A stretch of 64,000 nucleotides of DNA from contig JADZAP010000004.1 of the NCBI GenBank assembly GCA_020852705.1, positions 1 through 64,000 on the forward strand. The letters run 5' to 3'. The notes under the pieces are model-generated. The model worked only from the letters and a program-made list of their open reading frames with translations, was not told where the DNA came from and made no database searches. A program made the position numbers and the translations under genes. Shown piece by piece: positions 30,489-39,542 of this stretch; the first letter of the stretch is position 1, and each line of letters starts with the position of its first letter. The DNA is from Ignavibacteria bacterium. GTDB taxonomy: Bacteria; Bacteroidota; Ignavibacteria; Tepidaquicellales; OLB5.

Positions 30489-31019
30489 TTATTTTAGAGA
30501 AAGTTTTTTAGAAACTTCTTCCCAGGCATTTGGGGAGAAAAAATTATATGTTTCTGAGCGGTATGTTGAATAATATGCAAACCCCCAAACAGGTGTGTTT
30601 GGGTAATAGTATAAGTTGTATGAATTAAGATCCAATACAGAAGGAAACTCTGCAGCGGCGAAATGTTTTGGACAATAATTTTTTATAAATTCTGCCAGCT
30701 CGGCGGTAATGTTATCAGTAATAATCAAGGGGTAAACCACCATCATAGCACCAAATCCTAAAGGTGCACCTGAACGATTTCTATTAGCCATTGTAAACAT
30801 ATTTTCGCTGAACTCTTTTAATTCGTTACCTGTTATACCCTCCGGCATATTTTTAACACACACGTAACAATCAACTTTCCCAAATTTAGATGCCTCTACC
30901 CTGCTCCGTTTATAAACTCTATCAACGCCTGCCTGTTCATTAACATTAAGCTCTTCAAAGCTGTAATATTTAAGCCATCCGTTAAGTAATTCGTAATATT
31001 TATTTAATTTATCTGACAT
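30489..31019 (-). CDS. Protein of unknown function
   Basis: 176 aa, no signal peptide or membrane segment. Rich in Tyr and aromatic residues, especially the C-terminal third (DLNSYNLYYYPNTPVWGFAY). I do not recognise the family. Residues 40-110 (GKVDCYVCVKNMPEGITGNE to GAMMVVYPLIITDNI) suggest an alpha/beta fold. It stands alone between terminators, with codon use like its neighbours, so it is probably a real gene. Confidence 0.7.
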   Translation of the reverse strand: MSDKLNKYYELLNGWLKYYSFEELNVNEQAGVDRVYKRSRVEASKFGKVDCYVCVKNMPEGITGNELKEFSENMFTMANRNRSGAPLGFGAMMVVYPLIITDNITAELAEFIKNYCPKHFAAAEFPSVLDLNSYNLYYYPNTPVWGFAYYSTYRSETYNFFSPNAWEEVSKKLSLK

Positions 31020-31064
31020 AACAAAAAATTAACAATGATTTAGCTGATAAAATTTTATAAAAAC

Positions 31065-31107
31065 AAAAGGCTGTCATTCTTCGGAGATGTGAGAATGTCA
31101 GCCTTTT
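31065..31107 (-). terminator. Bidirectional-looking terminator hairpin
   Basis: AAAAGGCTG/T/CATTCT (31065-31080) pairs with AGAATGTCAGCCTTTT (31092-31107) with one mismatch. On the minus strand it follows the T9SS cargo gene at 31142 and ends in a T-rich tract. Confidence 0.85.
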
Positions 31108-31141
31108 CTAAAGGAGGAGAAAAAACAAAAAGAAACCTGCA

Positions 31142-33019
31142 TCACTTTACCAATATCATTTTTTTAGTATCGGTAAACTCTTTTGTAATGTAACGATAAA
31201 AATAAATTCCGCTTGAATACTTAGCTGCATTCCATGAAATATTATAAGTACCTGCATTCAACTGGCTATTAACCAAAATTTCAATTTCTTTTCCAAGCAT
31301 ATCGTAAACAGCAACTTTAACCAAAGCGGTTTTGGGAACATCAACTTTAAAATTAGTAGAAGGATTGAATGGATTTGGATAATTTTGGCTTAAATTGTAT
31401 GTTTTAGGGATATTTCCGCTTACCGGTTCAATACCGATTACACCAATACCCGTCATATAAAAATTAATTGTATCCGGACTAACTGAACCAACAACAACAT
31501 TTTTTTCAGCCTGAAAATATCCAAACCTATCGCAAATAACACGATATGACCCTTGTGTAATATTGTTTATATCATAAGGTCCGCCGCTGCGGGAAACACT
31601 GAAACCTTTAAATTCATTACCATTCATAGCATAGACTATAGCATTTTGAAGTCCCCCTGATTGCGGAGGAGCAACATAAACACCGCCGCTAACAAATGAA
31701 CTTCCACCGGACCCTGTTACAGGAAAAACTTTAATATCAACATTAAAAATGTTATTATTAGTATATAAAGTTCTAGATTGCGACCAGCTGATAGTACCGT
31801 TATTAATTCCAGCAAAATATGTAGGTACAAATTGCGGAGGATTTGAATCCATATCCTCATCATTGGGATATGCCATAATATCGGTGCTATCAATACTTAG
31901 TTGAGTAAGAATGTAATCACCATTTGGCTGAATGCGGGCAGTATCAACAACTACTACAGTATTTGTCTGTTGATTATAGCGCAGTGCTTTAACAATTCCG
32001 CTAGTAACGGGCTGCCCGTTAGGGAATTTTACAGTTCCAGCGACAGCAAAAGGCGGGGTAAATTCACCGCCGTTAATAGTTTTCTGCACTGCTCCGGATT
32101 TTCCGGCAGTATAACCAAGCTCTGAACCAATAAAATAAATTGAATTCAGATCTTTATCAGAACTTGAAACCTGTGAATTCCATATAAAACTGCCATTTGT
32201 AGTTTTAAGAATTATTCCGCCTTCACCAACTGTATAGCCGGTGTTATCATTTCTGAAATGCACAGCGTTCAGATCTTTATTCACAATACCTTGCTGTATC
32301 CAGGTTTCGCCGCTATTTGATGTTTTGTAAATTACACCGGAAGATGCATATTCATATCCGCCAACAACATAACCAATATTATCAGAAGGAAAATGAATTG
32401 AGCGAAATTCAATATCAGATGTTTGAGGAGAAACTTCATACCAGGAAAGACCACCATTGACAGTTTTGTAAATTACACCGCTGTATGGTGAATTCATTTT
32501 TCCTCCGGCAATATAACCGGTATTAATATTTCTGAAATAAACTGAATTAAAATTATTTCCGTACAAATTAACAAACTGAAGCTCCCAGCTTTCTCCTCCG
32601 TTGGTGGTTTTAATTATTTTACTGTTGTTTCCAACAGCATAACCGGTATTAGGGTCAGGGAAACTTATTGAATAAAGTGAAGATAAACCAAGGTCATTAA
32701 AAGAAACACCGCCATTGGTAGTTTTAAATACGGTACCTTCACAGATGTAACCTGTATATGCATTTGAAAAACTAATTGAACTGCCGCTTAATGAATTTGA
32801 AATCACAAGCCAGTTTTTCCCGGCATTCATAGTTTTAAGGACAATACTATTACCAGCCATAAACCCGGTGTTATCATTAATAAAAAATACAGACTTTAAA
32901 ATATTTTGAGTACCTGATTGCAAAGGATACCAGCCGTTTTGTGCAAACAAAGTGCTGCACATAAATATCATAAACAGAAATATAGAAGCAACTAATATTT
33001 TTATGTATTTATTTATCAT
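31142..33019 (-). CDS. T9SS-sorted secreted protein with YCF48/BNR-like propeller repeats
   Basis: 625 aa. Signal peptide about 1-26. Residues about 30-325 hold seven or so repeats of the type NTGYxxG...I(Y/L)KTxNGGxxW (for example VVLKTMNAGKNW, KIIKTTNGGESWELQ, VIYKTVNGGLSWYEV), a YCF48-like beta-propeller. Then two regulatory-like sandwich domains (VAGTVKFPNGQPVTSGIV; GGVYVAPPQSGGLQNAIVYA). C-terminal T9SS sorting domain from LSQNYPNPFNPSTNFKV to KKMILVK. Function unknown; binding or surface display likely. A palindrome ATTTTCTA-TTAT-TAGAAAAT lies right at the start codon (33018-33037). Confidence 0.9.
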   Translation of the reverse strand: MINKYIKILVASIFLFMIFMCSTLFAQNGWYPLQSGTQNILKSVFFINDNTGFMAGNSIVLKTMNAGKNWLVISNSLSGSSISFSNAYTGYICEGTVFKTTNGGVSFNDLGLSSLYSISFPDPNTGYAVGNNSKIIKTTNGGESWELQFVNLYGNNFNSVYFRNINTGYIAGGKMNSPYSGVIYKTVNGGLSWYEVSPQTSDIEFRSIHFPSDNIGYVVGGYEYASSGVIYKTSNSGETWIQQGIVNKDLNAVHFRNDNTGYTVGEGGIILKTTNGSFIWNSQVSSSDKDLNSIYFIGSELGYTAGKSGAVQKTINGGEFTPPFAVAGTVKFPNGQPVTSGIVKALRYNQQTNTVVVVDTARIQPNGDYILTQLSIDSTDIMAYPNDEDMDSNPPQFVPTYFAGINNGTISWSQSRTLYTNNNIFNVDIKVFPVTGSGGSSFVSGGVYVAPPQSGGLQNAIVYAMNGNEFKGFSVSRSGGPYDINNITQGSYRVICDRFGYFQAEKNVVVGSVSPDTINFYMTGIGVIGIEPVSGNIPKTYNLSQNYPNPFNPSTNFKVDVPKTALVKVAVYDMLGKEIEILVNSQLNAGTYNISWNAAKYSSGIYFYRYITKEFTDTKKMILVK

Positions 33020-33037
33020 TTTCTATTATTAGAAAAT
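33018..33037 (-). promoter_or_regulatory. Palindrome at the start of the T9SS propeller gene
   Basis: ATTTTCTA, TTAT, TAGAAAAT: a perfect inverted repeat touching the ATG. It could be an operator or a hairpin hiding the start. The rest of 33020-33304 is AT-rich with no other feature I can support; a 65-codon plus-strand frame there looks spurious. Confidence 0.35.
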
Positions 33038-33304
33038 TTAGAGCATAAAACTTATCAAATGAATATATAACACCACTTATACGTAATTTAACAGATATTT
33101 ACAAAAATAACAGCATAAAAATCAGTATCTTTTAGATTAGATTTAAAATTGTTTTTCAGCCTGTGATTCTTATTAAGTTAATATATTTCAATATATTAAG
33201 GAGTTTAATATTTTATATTATCAATAATAGAATCAAAAAAATCAGAAATAAACTAATGATACCCGGCAAAGAAAATTTTATTTTAAATTCCATTACAATG
33301 TTAT

Positions 33305-34132
33305 TTATTTTTTATTTTTATAATCTTCAATTTTGTAACTCTTCTCCCAATATGTATTAAATAAATCTTTAATGTGAGATGCATAATCAGGATTTTTAAT
33401 AATAAGATCTGCTTGTTTATGTTTAGGCACATTTTTATCAGAAGAAAGATTGATAAAAACATTTTCAGAATCAAATATTGAAATATTGGGGAGCTTAAAT
33501 TCAGCAAGCCTTACTTCTTCGCCGCCATTTTTAAACAACTCACAGGCAATAAGCAGATCATTATTCAATTCTCTGTTTTCATGAAGCTGGTAAATGGATC
33601 GTATCACACCGCCTGATTTAATAAAGTTTTGGGCATCACGGCTAAGCTCCTCTACGACAACCCTTCGCGGGCTGTACATTCCCAAAATCTCTTTTTTTGA
33701 AGAGTTTACCAATTCCATATACTTTGAAACTCTATGTTTATTAAATCCTCTGATAAGCTGTATGTTTTTATCAGGAGCATCTGTTTTTTCTGATTCTTTT
33801 TTATAAATTAGCTGAAGGTCGCCAAAAGTATCATTAAGACTTTCAATCCTCTTGTTAAAAGATTTTTTAAAATCACTGGTAATTTTATCCAGAATAATTT
33901 GCGGATCAATTATTTGGTAATTTAAAATTGTGTTGGTTTCTATTTCGTTGCAGTATCCTTTTTCAACAAAAGATTTCAAAATATCATAAATAGAATTCCG
34001 GATTATTTTTGCTTCTTTGGCAATTTCAGAGGCACTCATAGGGTTACCTGAGAGCAATACAATCAACACTTTGGATTCATATTCTTTGAATCCAAGCGTT
34101 TTTAATCTTTCTATTAAAATTTCTTTATTCAA
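33305..34132 (-). CDS. TrmB-family transcriptional regulator (copy 2)
   Basis: 275 aa from a TTG start at 34130-34132. Winged helix-turn-helix about 6-75 (LKTLGFKEYESKVLIVLLSG, ASEIAKEAKIIRNSIYDILK), then a TrmB-type effector part (IRGFNKHRVSKYMELVNSSK, FIKSGGVIRSIYQ). It is a paralogue of the regulator at 896-1759. A palindrome of the same type (34132-34162) covers its start region. The next gene on the same strand encodes a T9SS cargo protein, as with copy 1. Effector unknown. Confidence 0.85.
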   Translation of the reverse strand: MNKEILIERLKTLGFKEYESKVLIVLLSGNPMSASEIAKEAKIIRNSIYDILKSFVEKGYCNEIETNTILNYQIIDPQIILDKITSDFKKSFNKRIESLNDTFGDLQLIYKKESEKTDAPDKNIQLIRGFNKHRVSKYMELVNSSKKEILGMYSPRRVVVEELSRDAQNFIKSGGVIRSIYQLHENRELNNDLLIACELFKNGGEEVRLAEFKLPNISIFDSENVFINLSSDKNVPKHKQADLIIKNPDYASHIKDLFNTYWEKSYKIEDYKNKK

Positions 34133-34162
34133 TATTGCTGTAGTCCTAAGCTACTGCAATAT
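34132..34162 (-). promoter_or_regulatory. Operator-like palindrome of trmB copy 2
   Basis: ATATTGCTGTAG (34132-34143), seven bases, CTACTGCAATAT (34151-34162): 12-base arms with one mismatch. Its core TTG-C-TGTAG ... CTAC-TG-CAA matches the copy 1 palindrome TTG-T-TGTAG ... CTAC-AA-CAA. The remaining 34163-34406 is AT-rich; I see no clear promoter. Confidence 0.5.
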
Positions 34163-34406
34163 ATAAGGAATTTGTAATATTGTCAAGCTAAGAATATAGC
34201 TTGTTTGGTTAGTCTTGCAAGTCATATAAAACATCAAAAATACTTGATAAAAATGTGAAAAAATGAATACTTTTAAGGGAAATGAATAAAATTAGAGGAT
34301 TAAACGATTTAGGAAATGCAGAAACCGCAAAAATTTAAGGAATACCACAAGTTTTGGCAGAAATTAAATAAGAAAAGAAATTTAATTCAAGAATAATTAA
34401 ATACAG

Positions 34407-35336
34407 TTAACCTTTAAATTTTTTGAACATATCACTGTGCCCATTGAGGAATTCCCTTGAATTCATTTTACGCTTCCCTTCTAACTGAAGTTCAGTTATT
34501 TCAAGAAATTCATTAAGGCAAGAAACATATAACTTTTCATCTTTTATAAAAAATCTACCGGGACCTTTTAAACTATCCCAGCGTGATTTAACAGTACTGA
34601 ATATTTTAATATTTTTACCGTTATGTTCAGCAAAGGCACCGGGATAGGGCGAGAGTCCCCTGATAAAATCAAAAACTCTATCAACTGACTGATTAAAATT
34701 TATCCGGCAGTCTTCTTTAAAAATTTTTGGAGCAGGGGTTGCCTCACTGTTATTTTGTCTACTAGCAGAAATAATACTTTTATTCAATGCAATCATTTCA
34801 ACTGTATCATAAACAACTTCTGCACCAATTATCATAAGTTTATCATGTATGGTTCCGGCGCTATCAGATTGATTAATATCAATACTTTTTTGCAAAATAA
34901 TATTTCCGGTATCAACTTTTTCCTGTAAGTAGAAAGTAGTTACTCCGGTTTCTCTTTCACCATTAATAATAGCCCAATTAATAGGAGCAGCACCGCGGTA
35001 TTTTGGCAGAAGAGAAGCATGAAGATTAAATGAACCAAATTCGGGTATTTTAAAAATAGATTTAGGAAGTATCCTGAATGCAACCACAACAATCAAATCC
35101 GGTTCAAGTTTTTTAATCTCATCAATAAATACGGGTTCACTCAGATTTTGGGGCTGAAGTAATTTCAGATTATTTTCGACAGCAAATTTTTTCACAGGGC
35201 TTGCAGTTAAATGTAACCCTCTGCCTTTGGGTTTATCTGGGGTAGTTACAACAGCAGAAATTTTATGATAAGAATTGCAAAGAATCTTAAGCGAAGGTAC
35301 GGCAAATTCAGGGGTACCCATAAATATAATGTTCAT
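34407..35336 (-). CDS. fmt: Methionyl-tRNA formyltransferase
   Basis: 309 aa, normal length. N-terminal domain with FMGTPEFAVPSLKIL, then FNLHASLLPKYRGAAPINWA containing the catalytic His, and TGVTTFYLQEKVDTGNIIL. C-terminal OB-like domain about 205-305 (GLSPYPGAFAEHNGKN). It formylates initiator Met-tRNA. Start overlaps the def stop by 4 bp, the common def-fmt pair. Confidence 0.97.
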   Translation of the reverse strand: MNIIFMGTPEFAVPSLKILCNSYHKISAVVTTPDKPKGRGLHLTASPVKKFAVENNLKLLQPQNLSEPVFIDEIKKLEPDLIVVVAFRILPKSIFKIPEFGSFNLHASLLPKYRGAAPINWAIINGERETGVTTFYLQEKVDTGNIILQKSIDINQSDSAGTIHDKLMIIGAEVVYDTVEMIALNKSIISASRQNNSEATPAPKIFKEDCRINFNQSVDRVFDFIRGLSPYPGAFAEHNGKNIKIFSTVKSRWDSLKGPGRFFIKDEKLYVSCLNEFLEITELQLEGKRKMNSREFLNGHSDMFKKFKG

Positions 35337-35911
35337 TTTCTTTTGTTTTGTTTTCCCTTTTGAGGAAGTTCCGCAAGGAGGTAATCAGTTTCAATTTCAC
35401 CTTTTTTGATAAGGTCTAATTCAGGTTTAATTTTTTTCTTCTGATCTTTATTTAACCGGTCAATAAAAAGCACACCATTTAAATGATCAATTTCATGCTG
35501 AGCAACACGTGAAAGAAAGCTATTTAATTCGATGTAAAGTTTATTAAGATCAAGATCCTGATATTCTATATAAACAGTTTCAGGACGAGTAACTTCTCCC
35601 CTAACATACGGAATACTTAAGCATCCTTCCTCGAGTGTAATTTCACCATGATAATCTTTAATTGCAGGATTTATTAGAGTAAGCGGTTCGGTTTTAACTT
35701 TTTTATTTTCTTCTGTTCTGGAAATATCTATCACAGTAACAGCAAACTCACTGCCAATTTGCGGAGCAGCAAGTCCAACACCAGATGCTTTATACATAGT
35801 TTTATACATACTGCCAATAAGCTCAATAAGTTTATCATCAATTTTCGTGATCTTTTTAGTCTTTTTTCTTAAGACATCAAAACCGTAAGTATAAATAGGT
35901 AATGTTTTCAA
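35333..35911 (-). CDS. def: Peptide deformylase
   Basis: 192 aa. All three motifs are intact: GVGLAAPQIG (44-53), EGCLSIP with Cys97, and QHEIDH with His139, Glu140 and His143, which bind the metal. It removes the formyl group from new proteins. Its promoter at 35931-35961 probably drives def-fmt. Confidence 0.97.
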   Translation of the reverse strand: MKTLPIYTYGFDVLRKKTKKITKIDDKLIELIGSMYKTMYKASGVGLAAPQIGSEFAVTVIDISRTEENKKVKTEPLTLINPAIKDYHGEITLEEGCLSIPYVRGEVTRPETVYIEYQDLDLNKLYIELNSFLSRVAQHEIDHLNGVLFIDRLNKDQKKKIKPELDLIKKGEIETDYLLAELPQKGKQNKRK

Positions 35912-35930
35912 GAATTTTTAATATAATTTA

Positions 35931-35961
35931 CAAAAATACCCTTAAATGAGAGAAAAATCAA
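35931..35961 (-). promoter_or_regulatory. Bacteroidota-type promoter for def-fmt
   Basis: Minus strand TTG at 35959-35961, 20 bases, TATTTTTG at 35931-35938. Transcription would start near 35925, leaving a leader of about 15 bases. Confidence 0.6.
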
Positions 35962-36110
35962 TTTAGAAAGATTTATGTAACCGGAATTTTATTAAATATT
36001 TTAATTGTTTAGTTAAATATCACCACAAATACAGCCCGCAGCAAAAATATTCCGTCATAAATCAAAGTATTGAATAAGCCGAAAATTTAGCTTAAACTTA
36101 CATAATTAAA

Positions 36111-37115
36111 ATGAAAATATTTAATCAAAAGAAAATTAAATTTAGAATCAGTTACATTTTTTATGTTTTAACAATATTTATTGTTACATCATGTTTTCTG
36201 CAGAAAACATATACTCAGGAAATTTCAGGGTACCCTTTAAAATTGAAATTAAAAGATAAGTACAATTTTACGGATACCCTTAAGAGCGGAGCAGATAATA
36301 CTGTAAGTGAAAACAGCAATTCACAACTGCCCCAAACAAAATATAAAATTAACTACATAAAGTTCGGAGCCATAACAGGAGTTACAGCGGGTGCATTCTG
36401 GTGGCTGCATAATTACCAAAAAAACGCCTGGTGGAAAGATCAGCGTGGAAGTTTTCATTTTGCAAATGACTGGGCTTATGCAATGAGTGCAGATAAATTT
36501 GGGCATTTTTTTGACGGTGCATTTATTCAGGCATTGTACAGAGGTGCTTTTGAATGGGTAGGATTCAATCCAACCGCAGCACAATGGATAGCTGCAGCTT
36601 TCAGTATTGCATATATGACTGATATTGAAATTGAAGATGGTTTTGCTACAACATGGGGATTTTCACCCGGAGATCAGATTTGCAATGTTACAGGCGCATT
36701 GTATCCGGTAGCACAATATTACTGGAAACCGCTGAGGAGCTTTAATCTAAAGTGGAGCTATTACCCATCAGAAGAAATAACGAGCGGAAATAAAAACGGT
36801 GCATTTTTAGATGATTACAACGGGCAGACAATGTGGCTATCGGTAAATATACATGATTTTTTGGGAAAGAAGGCGAAGAATTTTTGGCCCGACTATCTAA
36901 ATATAGTTGTTGGAAGAGGCGTTAACAATTACACGGAATTTGATAAGAGATATTCTGATATATATTTAGGATTAGATTTAAACTGGGAAAAAATAATACC
37001 GGGAAATTCAACATTTATGTTATGGTTTAAAAATGTTATTAATCATTTCAGATTTTTCCCCCTGCCTGCTTTAAGATTTAATAAAAACGGAATAGATTAT
37101 ATAGTAAACTGGTAA
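36111..37115 (+). CDS. DUF2279 (YfiM-like) protein, copy 1
   Basis: 334 aa. N-terminal hydrophobic segment (YIFYVLTIFIVTSCFLQKTYT) is a signal peptide or lipoprotein signal. The DUF2279 core follows at about 95-210: NAWWKDQRGSFHF, DKFGHFFDGAF, IEIEDGFATTWGFSPGDQIC and GALYPVAQYY. The family is an uncharacterised periplasmic/envelope one. C-terminal 100 residues look beta-rich (LNIVVGRGVNNYTEFDKRY). It shares a TAATG stop/start with its paralogue downstream. Confidence 0.8.
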   Translation: MKIFNQKKIKFRISYIFYVLTIFIVTSCFLQKTYTQEISGYPLKLKLKDKYNFTDTLKSGADNTVSENSNSQLPQTKYKINYIKFGAITGVTAGAFWWLHNYQKNAWWKDQRGSFHFANDWAYAMSADKFGHFFDGAFIQALYRGAFEWVGFNPTAAQWIAAAFSIAYMTDIEIEDGFATTWGFSPGDQICNVTGALYPVAQYYWKPLRSFNLKWSYYPSEEITSGNKNGAFLDDYNGQTMWLSVNIHDFLGKKAKNFWPDYLNIVVGRGVNNYTEFDKRYSDIYLGLDLNWEKIIPGNSTFMLWFKNVINHFRFFPLPALRFNKNGIDYIVNW

Positions 37116-38149
37116 TGGGAAAAAATATATTACTATACCCGGCAGCTTTAATTTTATTTTTGCAAATTACATTTGCAGGAAGCGGGAATAATTTTGAATA
37201 CAAAATCAGTTTAAAACTGAAAGAAAAAAAGACCACTAATATATTTTACAATGATAAAATAAACAAAAATAATTTTACCAGAATAAAATTTTTAGAGAAG
37301 AAAAACAGTATTTATCAGAATACATATCCGCAAAGTTCAGAACCCTTAAAAATAAAAAAGCAGTCAAAGGTATCACCTTTAAAAATGACAATACTTGGTG
37401 TACTTGCAGCCGGAGTATTTACAGGTTTTCATATTTATTATGCAAATACCTGGTGGAAAGATCAGCGGGATTATTTTAAATTTGCAGCAGACGGCTATTA
37501 TGCCAGAAATATTGATAAGGTATCGCATATTTATACTGCAAATGTGTTTACAGTTGCAACTTCTGCAGCTTACGAATGGGCAGGTGTTAAACCTTCAAAA
37601 GCATTGCTGTACGGTGCACTAACTTCACTTGCTTATGAAACTTATATAGAAATAAATGATGGTTTTGCTCCGATCTGGGGTTTTGACTGGGGTGATATGG
37701 GGGCAAATATATTTGGTGCAGTATATCCCTTTTTACAGAAAGCAGCAAAACCGTTAAGACATATTAATTTTAAATGGAGCTTTAAGCCAAGATGGCTTAA
37801 ATCAAAAATATCAACTTCGCAGGATGACCTGCTTGATGATTATACAAATATGACATTCTGGCTGAGTGTAAATCCAATGATTGCCTTACCGGAAACAGTT
37901 ACAAAAGCAAAGTTATACCCAAATTTTCTTGCCCTAGCTATTGGAATGAGCATAAAAAATGCCAGCCATGTAACAGGAAGTTCAAATGCTAAAGTGGAAT
38001 GGATTCTATCGTTAGATTGGGATGTAAATCAGCTTCCCGGGAAATCTGATTTTATGAAAAAACTTAAAAAAATATTAAATTTTTATCATTTCCCTGCACC
38101 AGCCGTTAAAATTTCGCCTGAAGGAGTTTGGTATGGACTTTATTTTTAA
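37115..38149 (+). CDS. DUF2279 (YfiM-like) protein, copy 2
   Basis: 344 aa paralogue of the preceding gene with a one-base overlap, so translation is coupled. Signal peptide about 1-22 (ILLYPAALILFLQITFAG). Shared blocks: NTWWKDQRDYFKF, DKVSHIYTANVF (His kept, GHFF altered), IEINDGFAPIWGFDWGDMGA and GAVYPFLQKA, then a beta-rich C-terminus. Function unknown; the two may form a heterodimer in the envelope (inference). Confidence 0.8.
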   Translation: MGKNILLYPAALILFLQITFAGSGNNFEYKISLKLKEKKTTNIFYNDKINKNNFTRIKFLEKKNSIYQNTYPQSSEPLKIKKQSKVSPLKMTILGVLAAGVFTGFHIYYANTWWKDQRDYFKFAADGYYARNIDKVSHIYTANVFTVATSAAYEWAGVKPSKALLYGALTSLAYETYIEINDGFAPIWGFDWGDMGANIFGAVYPFLQKAAKPLRHINFKWSFKPRWLKSKISTSQDDLLDDYTNMTFWLSVNPMIALPETVTKAKLYPNFLALAIGMSIKNASHVTGSSNAKVEWILSLDWDVNQLPGKSDFMKKLKKILNFYHFPAPAVKISPEGVWYGLYF

Positions 38150-38201
38150 GAATTTTTCTCTTATTTTTGTAGCTTTAATAGAAATTCAATAGTATAAACA
38201 G

Positions 38202-38405
38202 ATGGCTAAACAACAAACATTTGCGGATAAAGCAGGAAAATTAGGCAAAAAGGCAGAAACAGTAATTGACCCGGCTACGGGCAAAGAGACTAAACTTCTT
38301 AATGTAAAATTCATAGAATCCGTTAAGACAGAAAAAGGCACCTGGAAATTTCTTGAAAGAATGCAAAAGGTGTATGAATCATCATTAAAACCATATAAAC
38401 CGTAA
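38202..38405 (+). CDS. Small basic protein upstream of rpmB
   Basis: 67 aa, with 16 Lys and no Cys (FADKAGKLGKKAETVIDPAT, GTWKFLERMQKVYESSLKPY). I do not recognise it. It lies 37 bp before rpmB on the same strand with a -7-like TATTTTTG at 38162-38169. In Bacteroidota a small protein of unknown function (DUF4295) sits beside rpmB/rpmG; I see no clear sequence match to that, but a ribosome-linked role is a fair guess. Confidence 0.7.
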   Translation: MAKQQTFADKAGKLGKKAETVIDPATGKETKLLNVKFIESVKTEKGTWKFLERMQKVYESSLKPYKP

Positions 38406-38442
38406 GTTAAATCAGGGTAAACCCCGTTATACAGATAATACA

Positions 38443-38670
38443 ATGTCAAAAGTTTGTGAATTAACAGGAAAGAAACCGCTAACAGGAAACCATGTTTCCC
38501 ATGCTCATAACAAAACCAAACGGAAACAGCTTCCGAATTTAAGGACAAAGAGAATTTGGGTTGAAGAAGAAAGTAAATTTGTTACTTTAAAAATTTCAAC
38601 AAGTGCCTTAAAGACTCTAAAGAAAAAAGGTTATGCAAAAATGGTTGCAGACCTTAAAAAAGCAGGTTAA
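38443..38670 (+). CDS. rpmB: 50S ribosomal protein L28
   Basis: 75 aa. MSKVCELTGKKPLTGNHVSH, SHAHNKTKRKQLPNLRTKRI and VTLKISTSALKTLKK are L28 signatures. Only Cys5 remains of the zinc-type cysteine pairs seen in some L28 proteins. Followed by a terminator at 38695. Confidence 0.97.
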   Translation: MSKVCELTGKKPLTGNHVSHAHNKTKRKQLPNLRTKRIWVEEESKFVTLKISTSALKTLKKKGYAKMVADLKKAG

Positions 38671-38694
38671 ATTTTCCATCAAGTTCTTTATTAC

Positions 38695-38720
38695 AGGAGT
38701 GTAATGTTTTTTACACTCCT
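38695..38720 (+). terminator. Rho-independent terminator after rpmB
   Basis: AGGAGTGTAA (38695-38704), TGTTTT, TTACACTCCT (38711-38720), followed by TAATTATTT. The U tract is imperfect. Confidence 0.75.
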
Positions 38721-38774
38721 TAATTATTTATAATAGCAGGTTAATTTTTGTAAAGTATAGATTAATAAAATCAT

Positions 38775-39509
38775 TTGCCTGAGATAAGCATTATAATACC
38801 AACGCTTAATGAAGAAAAACTTATAAACCGCACATTAGAGCAGTTTACTCCTCAATTAAAAGAAAAATATTCATTAGAAATTATCATTTCAGATGGTGGC
38901 AGCACAGATAAAACCCTTGAAAACCTACCAAATACAGTTGACATTATAGTCAGGGAAAATCCAGATAAAAAACAGAATATTCCAATAGGCAGAAATGCAG
39001 GTGCAAAATCTGCAAAGGGCAGTTTGTTGTATTTTATAAATGCTGATACAAGAATTGAAGATACTGAAAAATTTTTCAGTATTTCAACTGATGCATTTAG
39101 GAATAAAAATATTGCTGCACTCACCTGTTGTTTTAAAGTATTTCCGGAAGAAGTAAAATTATCTGATAAGATGTTTCATGGATTTTATAATAATTATGTC
39201 AGATTGTTAAATTCAACAGGTATGGGCATGGGCAGAGGTGAGTGCCAGATGATAAGAACAGAGATTTTTAAAAAAGTGAACGGTTATAATGAATTACTTG
39301 CAGCGGGAGAAGATTATGACATTTACAGACGGATCAAAAAAACAGGACTGGGAAAAATTAAGTTTTTAAATGAATTGACAGTATATGAATCACCCCGCAG
39401 ATACAGGAAATATGGTTATTTAAAAGTATTTAGTTCATGGACGAGGAATTCCCTTTCAGTATTCTTTAAAAATAAATCAGTAAGCGATGAGTGGGAAGAA
39501 GTTAGATGA
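38775..39509 (+). CDS. Family 2 glycosyltransferase
   Basis: 244 aa GT-A protein from a TTG start. ISIIIPTLNEEKLINRTLEQ, ISDGGSTDKTLENL (nucleotide-sugar site), LYFINADTRIED (DxD-like) and AAGEDYDIYRRIKKTG (acceptor-side acid) are all present. No membrane helix. Donor and acceptor are not predictable; its place before hldD and the GT-C genes suggests envelope glycans. Confidence 0.9.
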   Translation: MPEISIIIPTLNEEKLINRTLEQFTPQLKEKYSLEIIISDGGSTDKTLENLPNTVDIIVRENPDKKQNIPIGRNAGAKSAKGSLLYFINADTRIEDTEKFFSISTDAFRNKNIAALTCCFKVFPEEVKLSDKMFHGFYNNYVRLLNSTGMGMGRGECQMIRTEIFKKVNGYNELLAAGEDYDIYRRIKKTGLGKIKFLNELTVYESPRRYRKYGYLKVFSSWTRNSLSVFFKNKSVSDEWEEVR

Positions 39510-39542
39510 AGAGGAATTACAAATTTCAAAAATATCCATTTT

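Noticed and set aside
33163..33360. 65-codon plus-strand frame between two minus-strand genes
   Set aside because: Low-complexity Ile/Asn/Phe composition typical of AT-rich DNA; it overlaps the end of trmB copy 2 and has no ribosome site or family match.
38202..38405. Small protein as DUF4295
   Set aside because: Position resembles that family but the sequence does not show its pattern clearly; left as unknown.
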